13,267 bases of DNA from an uncultured Caryophanales bacterium (GTDB lineage: Bacteria; Bacillota_I; Bacilli_A; Izemoplasmatales; Hujiaoplasmataceae). Positions 6,687-13,267 of the stretch are shown piece by piece. Each line of letters begins with the position of its first letter. Within the stretch, counting starts at the first letter, position 1. The DNA is taken from positions 1-13,267 of the forward strand of contig CALGNF010000138.1 in assembly GCA_937958685.1 (NCBI GenBank), read 5' to 3'. Below the pieces are notes generated by a model. The model saw nothing but the letters and a program-made list of their open reading frames with translations, ran no database searches and was not told the origin of the DNA. Both the position numbers and the translations under genes were made by a program.

Positions 6687-7689
6687 AAATCGATTCCTTG
6701 ATCCCCGAAACGAGCATGATGTCCTCGATCGCCGCGAATGGTCCGTATTCCGCCCGGTAGTCGATGATCCGCTGTCCGAGGACGATGCCGATGCCTTTCA
6801 AGGTCATCAGATCGTCGAGATCGGCCGTGTTGATGTCGATCAGGCCGTCGGGGATCGTTTCTGTTTGTGGTTGGTTTTCCGTTTCAACGACTGCCGGCTG
6901 CGCTTCGTATTTGCGGATGACGATGCGTTCACCCGCGACCAGGGGCTTGTTCAGGTTGAGGCCGGTGATGTCGGCGCCAATCTGCAAGCCGCCGGCCAGA
7001 TTGACCAATTGTTTGAGCACCCAGTCGGAGTCGACCTCGTACAGCCCCGGTTTCACGACTTCGCCCTGGATCTCGACATAGATCCTTTCCTTGATTAGAG
7101 GGGCAACCGTCGGGAGCCTCGGCACCGTGATCTGCATCCCGTCTTTCACCGCCTCGGCCCGGTTGAAGGTGGTGATGTCCGCATGGACGGTCAACCCGCC
7201 GGCCTTGGTGATGGCCTCGCCGACGCGGGCGCCGAGCGGGAGTTCGTAGATGCCCGGATAGCGCACCTCGCCCTTGATGTCGACGACGACCAGCACCGGG
7301 CTTGCAGTGGGCGACGGAAGCGCGACAGCCTGCATGCGGCTGGGGATGATGATCACCATCTCATCGCTCAGCACCCGGGCGAGATTGAGGTTTTCCGTGT
7401 CCGCGTCCGCCAAAAGACCGCCGGCCGCCTGGATCAGATCGGCAATCCGCGAACCCGGATCCAAAAGATAGACTCCGGGGTATCTGACCTCGCCTTTGAT
7501 GTCGACATAAACCTGTGTTCCCCTGGTCGAAGTGGTCAGTGTCTGTTTGCGTTCGCCGGGGGCGGCCGTCGTCACCGGCGGCAGGATCTGGGCGGCGGGT
7601 TTTAGGGATGAAAGATTGAGGATGATGATCCCGATCACGCCACCGAAGAGCAAAACAAAACCGGCATATCTGCCAATGAATGATTTCAT
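6646..7689 (-). CDS. comEA: ComEA-like DNA receptor with three SLBB domains and a helix-hairpin-helix domain
   Basis: A 347-residue membrane-anchored protein. A single N-terminal segment (about 8-27) anchors it with the rest outside. Three SLBB units follow, at about 59-117, 132-190 and 202-259; units 1 and 2 share the identical run VDIKGEVRYPG, and unit 3 has VEIQGEVVKPG. Pro/Thr-rich linkers separate the membrane segment, the repeats and the tail. The C-terminal HhH domain (about 283-345) carries IDINTADLDDLMTLKGIGIVLGQRIIDY and the second hairpin LVSGI, the ComEA DNA-binding module. ComEA binds incoming double-stranded DNA and hands it to ComEC, encoded next. Usual ComEA has one SLBB and about 200 residues, so this one is enlarged by repeat gain. 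The ATG has GAGGTG five bases upstream; 44 bases separate it from yqeM. Confidence 0.93.
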   Translation of the reverse strand: MKSFIGRYAGFVLLFGGVIGIIILNLSSLKPAAQILPPVTTAAPGERKQTLTTSTRGTQVYVDIKGEVRYPGVYLLDPGSRIADLIQAAGGLLADADTENLNLARVLSDEMVIIIPSRMQAVALPSPTASPVLVVVDIKGEVRYPGIYELPLGARVGEAITKAGGLTVHADITTFNRAEAVKDGMQITVPRLPTVAPLIKERIYVEIQGEVVKPGLYEVDSDWVLKQLVNLAGGLQIGADITGLNLNKPLVAGERIVIRKYEAQPAVVETENQPQTETIPDGLIDINTADLDDLMTLKGIGIVLGQRIIDYRAEYGPFAAIEDIMLVSGIKESIFANIRDAIKVGNR

Positions 7690-7733
7690 GAAATCACCTC
7701 AATGACATAATACGCCGGTGCCGCTCGTTTTCC

Positions 7734-8411
7734 TTATTCGCCCCGCTGGAGGACGAGGATCGTCCGTTCGGGCATTTTGATGCTTTCCAAGATCACGAAA
7801 CCGATTCTGTTCGCGACCCGCACGTAATGGTCGAGATCATAGGTCTGTTCGTAGATTTTGACCTCTTTCTTCTCGCCATTGATCCGCATCGTCACCGTGT
7901 GGACGATGCTGTGCTCGGAATCGCCCTTGTGGGATTCCCAATGGAACTTGAACTTCTTGTCGTCCTCGACATAGCCGTCGAGCATGTCGATGTAGTCGGC
8001 CGAAAGCACGTCGAAGATGAAGATGCCGTTGGGATGGAGCGCGCGGTAGATGTTGGTGAAACCGAACTCGACATCCTCAAGATCGGCGAGATGGTTGAGC
8101 ACATCCATCGAGGCGATCACGGTGTCGAACATCATCGGGATCGGATCGAGCATGTCGTAGACGGCCATCTCGAGACCGACTTTCTCCTCTTTCGCCCGGT
8201 AGTTGACGATTTGGAGCATCTCTTCCGAGAGATCGGTAGCCGTGACCTTGAAACCGAGTTTGGCGAGTTTCAAGGATAGCGAGCCCGTGCCGCAGCCGAT
8301 GTCGAGCAAAGTGCCCCGGGAAGTGTATTTGTCCAGAAGCCGCAGATATTGCTTGTAGACTTCGGGATCGATGAAGGCGTCATAGAATGTCGCCAGCAGA
8401 TCATAGCTCAT
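7734..8411 (-). CDS. yqeM: YqeM-like SAM-dependent class I methyltransferase
   Basis: A 225-residue soluble protein with a class I methyltransferase fold. It opens with YDLLATFYDAFIDP, typical of the YqeM group. Motif I is LLDIGCGTGSLS (35-46), the acidic end of strand 2 is TATDLSEEML, and MFDTVIASMDVLNHL is the motif IV region. The C-terminal part has the IYEQTYDLDHYVRVANRIGF segment common in this group. Its substrate in the cell is not established, and I see nothing that decides it. The ATG overlaps the rsfS stop (ATGA), so an upstream extension of the frame is not needed. The place between rsfS and comEA matches Bacillus-type order and supports the YqeM name. Confidence 0.88.
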   Translation of the reverse strand: MSYDLLATFYDAFIDPEVYKQYLRLLDKYTSRGTLLDIGCGTGSLSLKLAKLGFKVTATDLSEEMLQIVNYRAKEEKVGLEMAVYDMLDPIPMMFDTVIASMDVLNHLADLEDVEFGFTNIYRALHPNGIFIFDVLSADYIDMLDGYVEDDKKFKFHWESHKGDSEHSIVHTVTMRINGEKKEVKIYEQTYDLDHYVRVANRIGFVILESIKMPERTILVLQRGE

Positions 8412-8749
8412 AGGCTGCGGATGCCGGTTGCGACCTCTTCCTTGCCGATAAAGAGTTTCTCGAACTGATAGTATTCCCGTTCTTCCCGGTGGAGCACATG
8501 GATGATGATCTCGCCGAGGTCGAAGAGCAGCCACCGGTCCGCATCCTGGCCTTCGACACGCCTGATGTCGTTGCCGGGGAAGGCTTGCCGCAGATGGTCG
8601 ATCGCGGCGTGGACCTGGCGCTCGTTCGTTCCCGAGGCGATCACCTGGTAGTCAAAGAAGGGCGAGAAGCCACGAAAATCGTAGATCCGGATGTCTTTCA
8701 GTTTGAGATTGTCCAATGTCTCGACAACAAGATGCAGTCGTTCGGTCAT
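8408..8749 (-). CDS. rsfS: Ribosome silencing factor RsfS
   Basis: A 113-residue protein of the RsfS/YbeB/Iojap family (YqeL in Bacillus). RsfS binds L14 on the free 50S subunit and blocks joining with 30S when nutrients are short. Family marks are KLKDIRIYDFRGFSPFFDYQVIASGTNERQV near the start, then HLRQAF, WLLFDLGEIIIHVL (73-86) and the terminal EEREYYQFEKLF. Length is standard. The ATG overlaps the yqeK stop (ATGA) and has GGAGG six bases upstream. Its own stop overlaps the yqeM ATG in the same way, making a tightly coupled yqeK-rsfS-yqeM string. Confidence 0.97.
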   Translation of the reverse strand: MTERLHLVVETLDNLKLKDIRIYDFRGFSPFFDYQVIASGTNERQVHAAIDHLRQAFPGNDIRRVEGQDADRWLLFDLGEIIIHVLHREEREYYQFEKLFIGKEEVATGIRSL

Positions 8750-9324
8750 CCAATACCTCCGTTATTTGGGTTATAGTAAGCCAAGGCCGCAACTGTCAGG
8801 CGGGAGACCGGCTGATTTGACAATTTCAGAAAAGCGGTGACTTCCGTGATGGTTGCGCATAACGCCTTATCAAGGTCCCGAAGCGCCAGGCGGCGAAGCG
8901 CATCGCTGACGAAGGCGCGACCCTTTTCCAGGTAATCGGCCAGATAAACTACTTTTTCCAGCAGGCTCATCCCCGGCCGCGCGGTCGTATGGAACTTGAT
9001 CGCGTTCAAGATCTCGGGATCCTCGACGCCGCAGAGCTCCTGGGCGTGCACCACTGCCACGAGGGCGTGCCAGGTGGGTTTGGGAAAGTCCTCGGGATCG
9101 GGCTCGCCGAAAGTGCGGGCGAGCGTTCTTTGCAGCGTGGTCTCATCCTCGTTCTTGGCGACATCGTGCAGGAAACAGGCGATTTTGGCTTTCAAGGGGT
9201 CGCAGCCGTGGATGCGGGAGAGCCTCAAGGCTACCCGCAGCATGCCCTGCACATGCCGATAGCGGTCTCTGTCATCGCCCAAACGCTCCCGGAAGAGCTT
9301 CTGACTGCGGCGAAGGGTTGTCAT
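8746..9324 (-). CDS. yqeK: YqeK-family HD-domain diadenosine tetraphosphate hydrolase
   Basis: A 192-residue HD-domain protein of the YqeK family, symmetrical Ap4A hydrolases that split Ap4A into two ADP. The metal ligands are in place: His24 (RHVQGM), His53-Asp54 (FLHDVAKN), His86 (WHAL), His112 (KFHTTARPGMS) and Asp130 (YLADYLEKGR). Length is normal. The ATG at 9324 overlaps the yqeH stop as TGATG. A longer in-frame extension to 9474 would run inside yqeH and lacks family sequence, so I reject it. In many Bacilli nadD sits immediately before yqeK, sometimes fused to it; here nadD is absent and yqeK follows yqeH directly. Confidence 0.93.
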   Translation of the reverse strand: MTTLRRSQKLFRERLGDDRDRYRHVQGMLRVALRLSRIHGCDPLKAKIACFLHDVAKNEDETTLQRTLARTFGEPDPEDFPKPTWHALVAVVHAQELCGVEDPEILNAIKFHTTARPGMSLLEKVVYLADYLEKGRAFVSDALRRLALRDLDKALCATITEVTAFLKLSNQPVSRLTVAALAYYNPNNGGIG

Positions 9325-10442
9325 CAGATGATCGCCGGACGGGCGTAGATGCCGACGACGAAGGGAGCGTGCGCCCGGACGTAGAACGGCGCCCGGATCG
9401 TGACGAAGCCAAGACCGGAAAAGACGATGTCGTATTTGAGATTGTCGCGGATCCTGAATTCGTGGAAGACCCATTTGGGCAGGTTCTCATCCTTGGAAAA
9501 CGGCGGGGAAAGCAAGGTGTAGAGCTTCGCCTCATAGAGTTCGTCGGCTTTTTGGGTCTTGGTGCGGTGGATGTTGACGGTATTGGCGAAATACGTGACG
9601 AGGTTGACCTTGTCGCCGGTCTCGCCGTTGATGACATCAAGCCGCGCCAGACCGCCGAAGAAGAGTGTCTGCCCTTCGGAGAGTTGGAAGACGAGCGGTT
9701 TGATTTCCTTCTTGGGAACCGTGATCTTGTAGGATGGACGGGTCAGATAGTGGGTGTACTGGTGTTTGTTCACGACACCGGGGGTGTCGTAGATCATCGT
9801 GCCGTCGAGCAGGGGGAACCCGATCATGCCGATCGTCGTTCCCGGGGTGGATGAAACGGTGACGACGTCTGTCGGATAGCCGAGGTAACGCTTGAGGATC
9901 TGGTTGACGATCCGCGACTTGCCGACGTTGATCGAGCCGACGATGTAGACGTTGCGATTGCCCTTGTGTTTTTCGATCATTTGCATCAGTTCGTCGAAGT
10001 TGTCGCCGAACTTGGCGGAGATCAGCAGGCTGTCAAGGACTGTGAACCCTTCCATCGCCAGCATCTGTTTCAGCCAGTTGAGGATTTTTTCCGGTTTGAC
10101 GTTCTTGGGCAGAAGATCCATTTTGTTGCCGACCAGGATGACGTCCTCATTGCCGGTCAGGCGCTTGATCGCCGTCACGAACGATCCCGAGTAATCGAAG
10201 ATGTCGACGACCTTGACGATCAGGGCGTTCTCATCCCTGATCCGGTTGATGACGGTTGCGTATTCGTCGTTGGTGAGCGAATAGGTGATCACATCGCTGT
10301 AATGGCGGAGGCGGAAACACCGTTGGCAAAGGACCGGCTTCGTCTCGTCGGCCAGATTGATATTGTCCGAGACATAGCCCGGCAAGGTTTTGTTTTCCTG
10401 TTGCAGGAGCGCTCCGCAACCCTTGCAGTAATACTCAGCCAT
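9324..10442 (-). CDS. yqeH: YqeH-type circularly permuted ribosome-assembly GTPase
   Basis: A 372-residue GTPase of the YqeH family, needed for 30S subunit assembly in Bacillus. An N-terminal zinc finger shows CKGC (6-9) and CQRC (39-42). The G motifs are in permuted order: NKMD (G4, about 106-109), SAKFG (G5), then GSINVGKS (P-loop G1, about 168-175), a Thr-rich switch TPGTTIG and DTPG (G3, about 219-222). The C-terminal part (after about 280) matches the family's RNA/ribosome-binding region. Length and motifs are complete. The ATG has AGAGG about eight bases upstream and follows the yqeG stop by five bases; its stop overlaps the yqeK start. Confidence 0.96.
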   Translation of the reverse strand: MAEYYCKGCGALLQQENKTLPGYVSDNINLADETKPVLCQRCFRLRHYSDVITYSLTNDEYATVINRIRDENALIVKVVDIFDYSGSFVTAIKRLTGNEDVILVGNKMDLLPKNVKPEKILNWLKQMLAMEGFTVLDSLLISAKFGDNFDELMQMIEKHKGNRNVYIVGSINVGKSRIVNQILKRYLGYPTDVVTVSSTPGTTIGMIGFPLLDGTMIYDTPGVVNKHQYTHYLTRPSYKITVPKKEIKPLVFQLSEGQTLFFGGLARLDVINGETGDKVNLVTYFANTVNIHRTKTQKADELYEAKLYTLLSPPFSKDENLPKWVFHEFRIRDNLKYDIVFSGLGFVTIRAPFYVRAHAPFVVGIYARPAII

Positions 10443-10447
10443 CGAGG

Positions 10448-11005
10448 TTACCTCTTTTCATCGAGTCCCAATCTTTGATAATAGGGGAGGTCCCTTTTCT
10501 TCATGCGGGCAAGCACCCGCTTTTCCAACCTGCGGTTGATCTTGGTGAACCATTTTTCCACTTCCCGCTTGATGGCGTCGACGACGATCACGGAAAAACC
10601 CATCCGGTTCGCGCCGAGCACATCGGTCATGAACTGGTCGCCGATCACGAGGATCTCGGCGGGTCTGATGTCGGGAAAAAGGGCTTGTGCCCGGCGAAAG
10701 CCGAAGCGGAACGGCTTTTTGGCGCTGGCGACAAAGGGCACGCCCAGTTGGCGGGCGAAGGGTTCAACGCGGGTTTGATGATTGTTCGAGATGATCGCCA
10801 CCTGCAGCCGCAGTTCCCTGAGATGGGCGAACAAAGCTTCGATCCTGGCATTCGGTGCGGTTTGATCATAAGGGATCAGGGTATTGTCAAGGTCAATCAA
10901 AAGCATCTTCACCCCAGAGGCGGCAAGTTGCCGGTAGTCGATGTCGAAAACCGTCTTCTGATAGTCAAGCGGATAAAAGTTTCTGCTTCTGAACAACCAA
11001 TCCAT
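10448..11005 (-). CDS. yqeG: YqeG-family HAD phosphatase
   Basis: A 185-residue protein of the YqeG HAD subfamily IIIA. HAD motifs are clear: DLDNTL (38-43) with nucleophile Asp38 and acid Asp40, SNN (73-75), the motif III Lys in SAKKP (94-98), and GDQFMTDVLGANRMG (122-136) with motif IV acids. Relatives include mitochondrial phosphatidylglycerophosphatases, but the role of bacterial YqeG is not settled. Its fixed place before yqeH suggests a link with ribosome assembly or envelope housekeeping; that is inference. The ATG has AAGGGGAG eight bases upstream. It is the first gene of the operon, preceded by a promoter. Confidence 0.94.
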   Translation of the reverse strand: MDWLFRSRNFYPLDYQKTVFDIDYRQLAASGVKMLLIDLDNTLIPYDQTAPNARIEALFAHLRELRLQVAIISNNHQTRVEPFARQLGVPFVASAKKPFRFGFRRAQALFPDIRPAEILVIGDQFMTDVLGANRMGFSVIVVDAIKREVEKWFTKINRRLEKRVLARMKKRDLPYYQRLGLDEKR

Positions 11006-11035
11006 CTACCGAACTCCCCTTACGAATTAATTATA

Positions 11036-11064
11036 TTATAAAAGATTACACCATAAAAGTCCAA
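11036..11064 (-). promoter_or_regulatory. Promoter of the yqeG-comEC operon
   Basis: On the minus strand, TTGGAC (11064-11059), 17 bases and a consensus TATAAT (11041-11036) lie about 30 bases before the yqeG ATG. A second overlapping TATAAT occupies 11036-11031. The surrounding 11017-11070 stretch is strikingly AT-rich for this contig. No terminator for the upstream ygiQ-like gene is seen, so read-through into the operon is possible. Confidence 0.7.
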
Positions 11065-11108
11065 TTTTTTCGCTGGCTATCGGATCGCCTGTTCTTGAGG
11101 CTCAAACT

Positions 11109-12959
11109 TTACGTTTTCGGCAAGATAGTCGTTGACCGGCGTTTTTTCGTGATTTTGACGGATGATAGCGGTTTGATCAGGCACTTGGGCCCGGTGCCGA
11201 TCAGGTCCGTGCGGCCCGCGCGTTCCAAGGCCTCTTTCACCAGCCCGTGGTTCTTGGGATTGCGATACTGGATCAATGCCCGTTGCATCGCCTTCTCATG
11301 GGCGGATTGCGGCACATAGATCGGCTTCAGCGTCCGGGGATCGAGTCCGGTGTGATACATCGTCGTGGCGAGGGTCATCGGCGTCGGATAGAAATCCTGG
11401 ACCTGTTCGGGATTATAGCCCATGTCGCGGATGAATTCCGCCAGTTGGATCGCATCCTCGAGTTTGCTGCCCGGGTGCGAACTCAGGAAATAGGGCACGA
11501 GGTATTGGTTCTTCCCGAGGCTTTGGTTCAAAGCGTTGTATTTGGCGACGAACGCGGTGAAGACTTCCGCCTTCGGCTTGCCCATGGCTTGGAGCACGGC
11601 GGGTGAAACATGCTCGGGAGCGACTTTGAGCTGACCCGAGACGTGGTGGGCGACCAAGGCTTCGAAAAAGGCGGGATCCTTGTCATAGAGCAGATAGTCG
11701 TAGCGGATACCGCTCCTGACGAACACTTTCTTGACTCCCGGAAGCGCCCGGAGCGTTTCGAGGACGTCGAGATATTCCTTGTGGTCGACGATCAGGCTCG
11801 GGCATGGCTCATCGCCGATGCACTGGCGGTCGGGGCAGACGCCGTAGCGGTCCTGCTTGCGGCAAGCCCGCACGTGGAAGTTGGCCGTCGGGCCGCCGAC
11901 GTCATGGATATAACCCTTGAATTCGGGATCTTTGGTGATGTGGAGCGCTTCTGCGACCAGGGAGGTCTTGCTTCTGGAAGTGATCGTGCGCCCTTGGTGC
12001 ATCGTCAGCGCGCAAAAGGCGCAGCCGCCGAAACAGCCGCGATTGGCCGCAAGCGAGAAGCGGACCTCCTCGATCGCCTTGACCTGGCCTTGGGCCGCCT
12101 GGAGCGGATGCACGCGGCGCTCGAAGGGAAGTTCGTAGATGGCGTCCATCTCCTCGCGGGTCAAGGGTTCATGGGGCGGATGGTGGACGACGAAGCTGTC
12201 CGCGTACGTTTCGACGAGCACCTTGGCGCTTCGATAGTCCTGGTTGCGATAGATGCTCATGAACGCTTTCGCAAATGCCGTCTTGTCGGTTTGAATCCTT
12301 GCGAAGGGCGGCAGCAGCAAGCTGCCTTGCGGGATCCGGTCCCGATCCCTGGTGGTGAAAACCGTTTGTCTGAGAAAGATGAGATCCCTGACATCCAGTC
12401 CCGAGGCAAGAGCCTCGGCGACTTCGAGGATCGCTTTTTCCGCCATCCCATAGACGAGCAGATCGGCTTTGGCATCAAAAAGAATGCTTGGCAGCACCTG
12501 GTCGAGCCAGTAGTCGTAATGGGCTGCTCGGCGCAGCGAGGCTTCGATCCCCCCGATGACGATAGCCCCATCGGGATCGATTTTCCTGATGGCGCGACAA
12601 TATGTGACGACGGCCCGATCTGGCCGTTTGCCAGTTACGCCGCCCGGAGTGTAGTCATCGGTTTTCCGTCGCTTTTTGGCGACGGTGTAATGGTTGACCA
12701 TCGAATCGATGTTGCCGGAGGTGACCAACCAGGCAAGGCGGGGCTTGCCGAATTCGTTGAAGGCATCCATCGCCCGCCAATCGGGCTGGGAGAGGATCGC
12801 CACGCTGTAGCCGTGGCGCTCCAGCAACCTGCCGATGATCGCGGCGCCGAATGAGGGATGGTCGACATAGGCGTCGCCAGTCACAAGCACAAAATCCGGA
12901 ACCGTGATTCCGGATGCTTGGAGTTCCTGTCTGCTGAGCGGAAGAAATCCCACGTTCAC
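11109..12959 (-). CDS. YgiQ family (UPF0313) radical SAM protein
   Basis: A 616-residue member of the YgiQ family, radical SAM proteins of unknown reaction. It opens with FLPLSRQEL and VLVTGDAYVDHPSFGAA (about 24-40), a B12-binding-like N-terminal domain with GGIEASLRR, then the radical SAM cluster motif CFGGCAFC (Cys309, Cys313, Cys316) followed by HQGRTITSRS. Later come a Cys-rich insert with CPDRQC and CPSL, the VAPEHVS segment and DFYPTPMTLATTMYHTG. All are family hallmarks, and length is within the usual range. The start is GTG at 12959, overlapping the upstream gene's TGA as GTGA; a GTG two codons later has better spacing from a GGGG run, so the start is uncertain by two residues. The product is predicted cytoplasmic, with at least one Fe-S cluster. 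Confidence 0.93.
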   Translation of the reverse strand: MNVGFLPLSRQELQASGITVPDFVLVTGDAYVDHPSFGAAIIGRLLERHGYSVAILSQPDWRAMDAFNEFGKPRLAWLVTSGNIDSMVNHYTVAKKRRKTDDYTPGGVTGKRPDRAVVTYCRAIRKIDPDGAIVIGGIEASLRRAAHYDYWLDQVLPSILFDAKADLLVYGMAEKAILEVAEALASGLDVRDLIFLRQTVFTTRDRDRIPQGSLLLPPFARIQTDKTAFAKAFMSIYRNQDYRSAKVLVETYADSFVVHHPPHEPLTREEMDAIYELPFERRVHPLQAAQGQVKAIEEVRFSLAANRGCFGGCAFCALTMHQGRTITSRSKTSLVAEALHITKDPEFKGYIHDVGGPTANFHVRACRKQDRYGVCPDRQCIGDEPCPSLIVDHKEYLDVLETLRALPGVKKVFVRSGIRYDYLLYDKDPAFFEALVAHHVSGQLKVAPEHVSPAVLQAMGKPKAEVFTAFVAKYNALNQSLGKNQYLVPYFLSSHPGSKLEDAIQLAEFIRDMGYNPEQVQDFYPTPMTLATTMYHTGLDPRTLKPIYVPQSAHEKAMQRALIQYRNPKNHGLVKEALERAGRTDLIGTGPKCLIKPLSSVKITKKRRSTTILPKT

Positions 12960-13223
12960 ACCCCGTATTCCCTGATTTTCGTGGCAAGTTCACGTTTTTC
13001 GCGCCGATAATTGGGCACATAGGCCAACAAGATGTCATAAAAGTCGCGCTGGTGTCCCGAGACCTTGAGGTGCACAAGTTCATGCAACAGGATCATGCGC
13101 AAATACTTGCGCTCGAACCGTCCGAGCAGCGAGTTGAGCTTGATCGTCCGCTTGCCCGGGATGCAGCTTCCCAGCCTGGTCTTCATCCGGCTGGATTTGA
13201 TCACGAGGCGGGAAAGATCGATC
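12956..13223 (-). CDS. YgjP/DUF45-type zinc metallopeptidase, C-terminal fragment (5'-truncated)
   Basis: Only the last 88 codons are native; the frame continues into adapter, which adds the false N-terminus MCSSDL. The fragment shows SRMKTRLGSCIPGKRTIKLN (11-30), matching the RWGSC-type segment of the YgjP/DUF45 family, then HELVHLKVSGH (47-57). His47 and His51 are zinc ligands, Glu48 the catalytic acid, and His57 the likely third ligand. FYDILLAYVPNYR follows, as in the family's C-terminus. Members are presumed soluble zinc hydrolases related to SprT and wedge-like metallopeptidases; substrates are not known. The Trp of the usual WGSC is Leu here. Its TGA overlaps the GTG start of the YgiQ-like gene, so the two are co-translated. 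Confidence 0.85.
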
Positions 13224-13267
13224 AGATCGGAAGAGCACACGTCTGAACTCCAGTCACCGAATACGAT
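13224..13267. other. Illumina adapter contamination (right end)
   Basis: AGATCGGAAGAGC followed by the rest of the indexed adapter, index CGAATACG. It is the exact reverse complement of bases 3-46. Native sequence ends at 13223. Confidence 0.98.

Noticed and set aside
11045..11108. Weak stem GGCGAT/ATAGCC after the YgiQ-like gene as a terminator
   Set aside because: It contains a mismatch and no T-run follows on the minus strand.
11610..12854. 414-codon open frame on the plus strand
   Set aside because: Antisense to the YgiQ-like gene, which has complete radical SAM motifs; the product looks like low-complexity antisense translation.
1..13267. Terminal inverted repeats of a mobile or linear element
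   Set aside because: The repeats are Illumina adapter, and no transposase, integrase or replication gene is present.

Overview
The window is one assembled contig of clearly GC-rich bacterial DNA (above 50% by eye). Both ends are uncut Illumina adapter (1-46 and 13224-13267), so the native sequence is 47-13223 and both edge genes are truncated. Standard genetic code is used: TGA serves as stop and Trp is TGG. Gene order points to the Firmicutes, class Bacilli. The run yqeG-yqeH-yqeK-rsfS-yqeM-comEA-comEC-holA, with rpsT convergent to holA, is the Bacillus-type late-competence/ribosome-assembly cluster. It has been pared down: no aroE, yhbY (yqeI), nadD or comEB. I cannot fix the family; a Bacilli lineage outside the classical Bacillales is my inference.

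Layout, left to right. (1) 47-330, minus: N-terminal part of a GH16 family beta-glucanase/laminarinase-like protein with its own promoter. (2) 437-2976, minus: a GH65 inverting alpha-glucoside phosphorylase translationally coupled to a small DUF5668/LiaI-LiaF-like membrane protein, closed by a strong terminator. (3) 3043-3225: divergent promoter region for GH65 (minus) and rpsT (plus) with a large imperfect inverted repeat between the two -35 boxes. (4) 3226-4491: rpsT (plus) and holA (minus) converge on a shared bidirectional terminator. (5) 4560-11005, minus: the competence/ribosome-assembly operon, with ATGA or TGATG overlaps at several junctions. (6) 11109-13223, minus: a YgiQ-type radical SAM protein overlapping the tail of a YgjP/DUF45-type zinc metallopeptidase.

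Most genes are housekeeping: ribosome assembly (YqeH, RsfS, S20), DNA replication (HolA), nucleotide signalling clean-up (YqeK), and DNA uptake (ComEA, ComEC). The carbohydrate genes at the left are accessory. The most distinctive points are a ComEA with three tandem SLBB domains, the inverted repeat between the GH65 and rpsT promoters, the truncated GH16 without a signal peptide, and the adapter-made false inverted terminal repeat. I see no CRISPR, prophage, insertion sequence, tRNA or rRNA, and no convincing undescribed multi-gene system.
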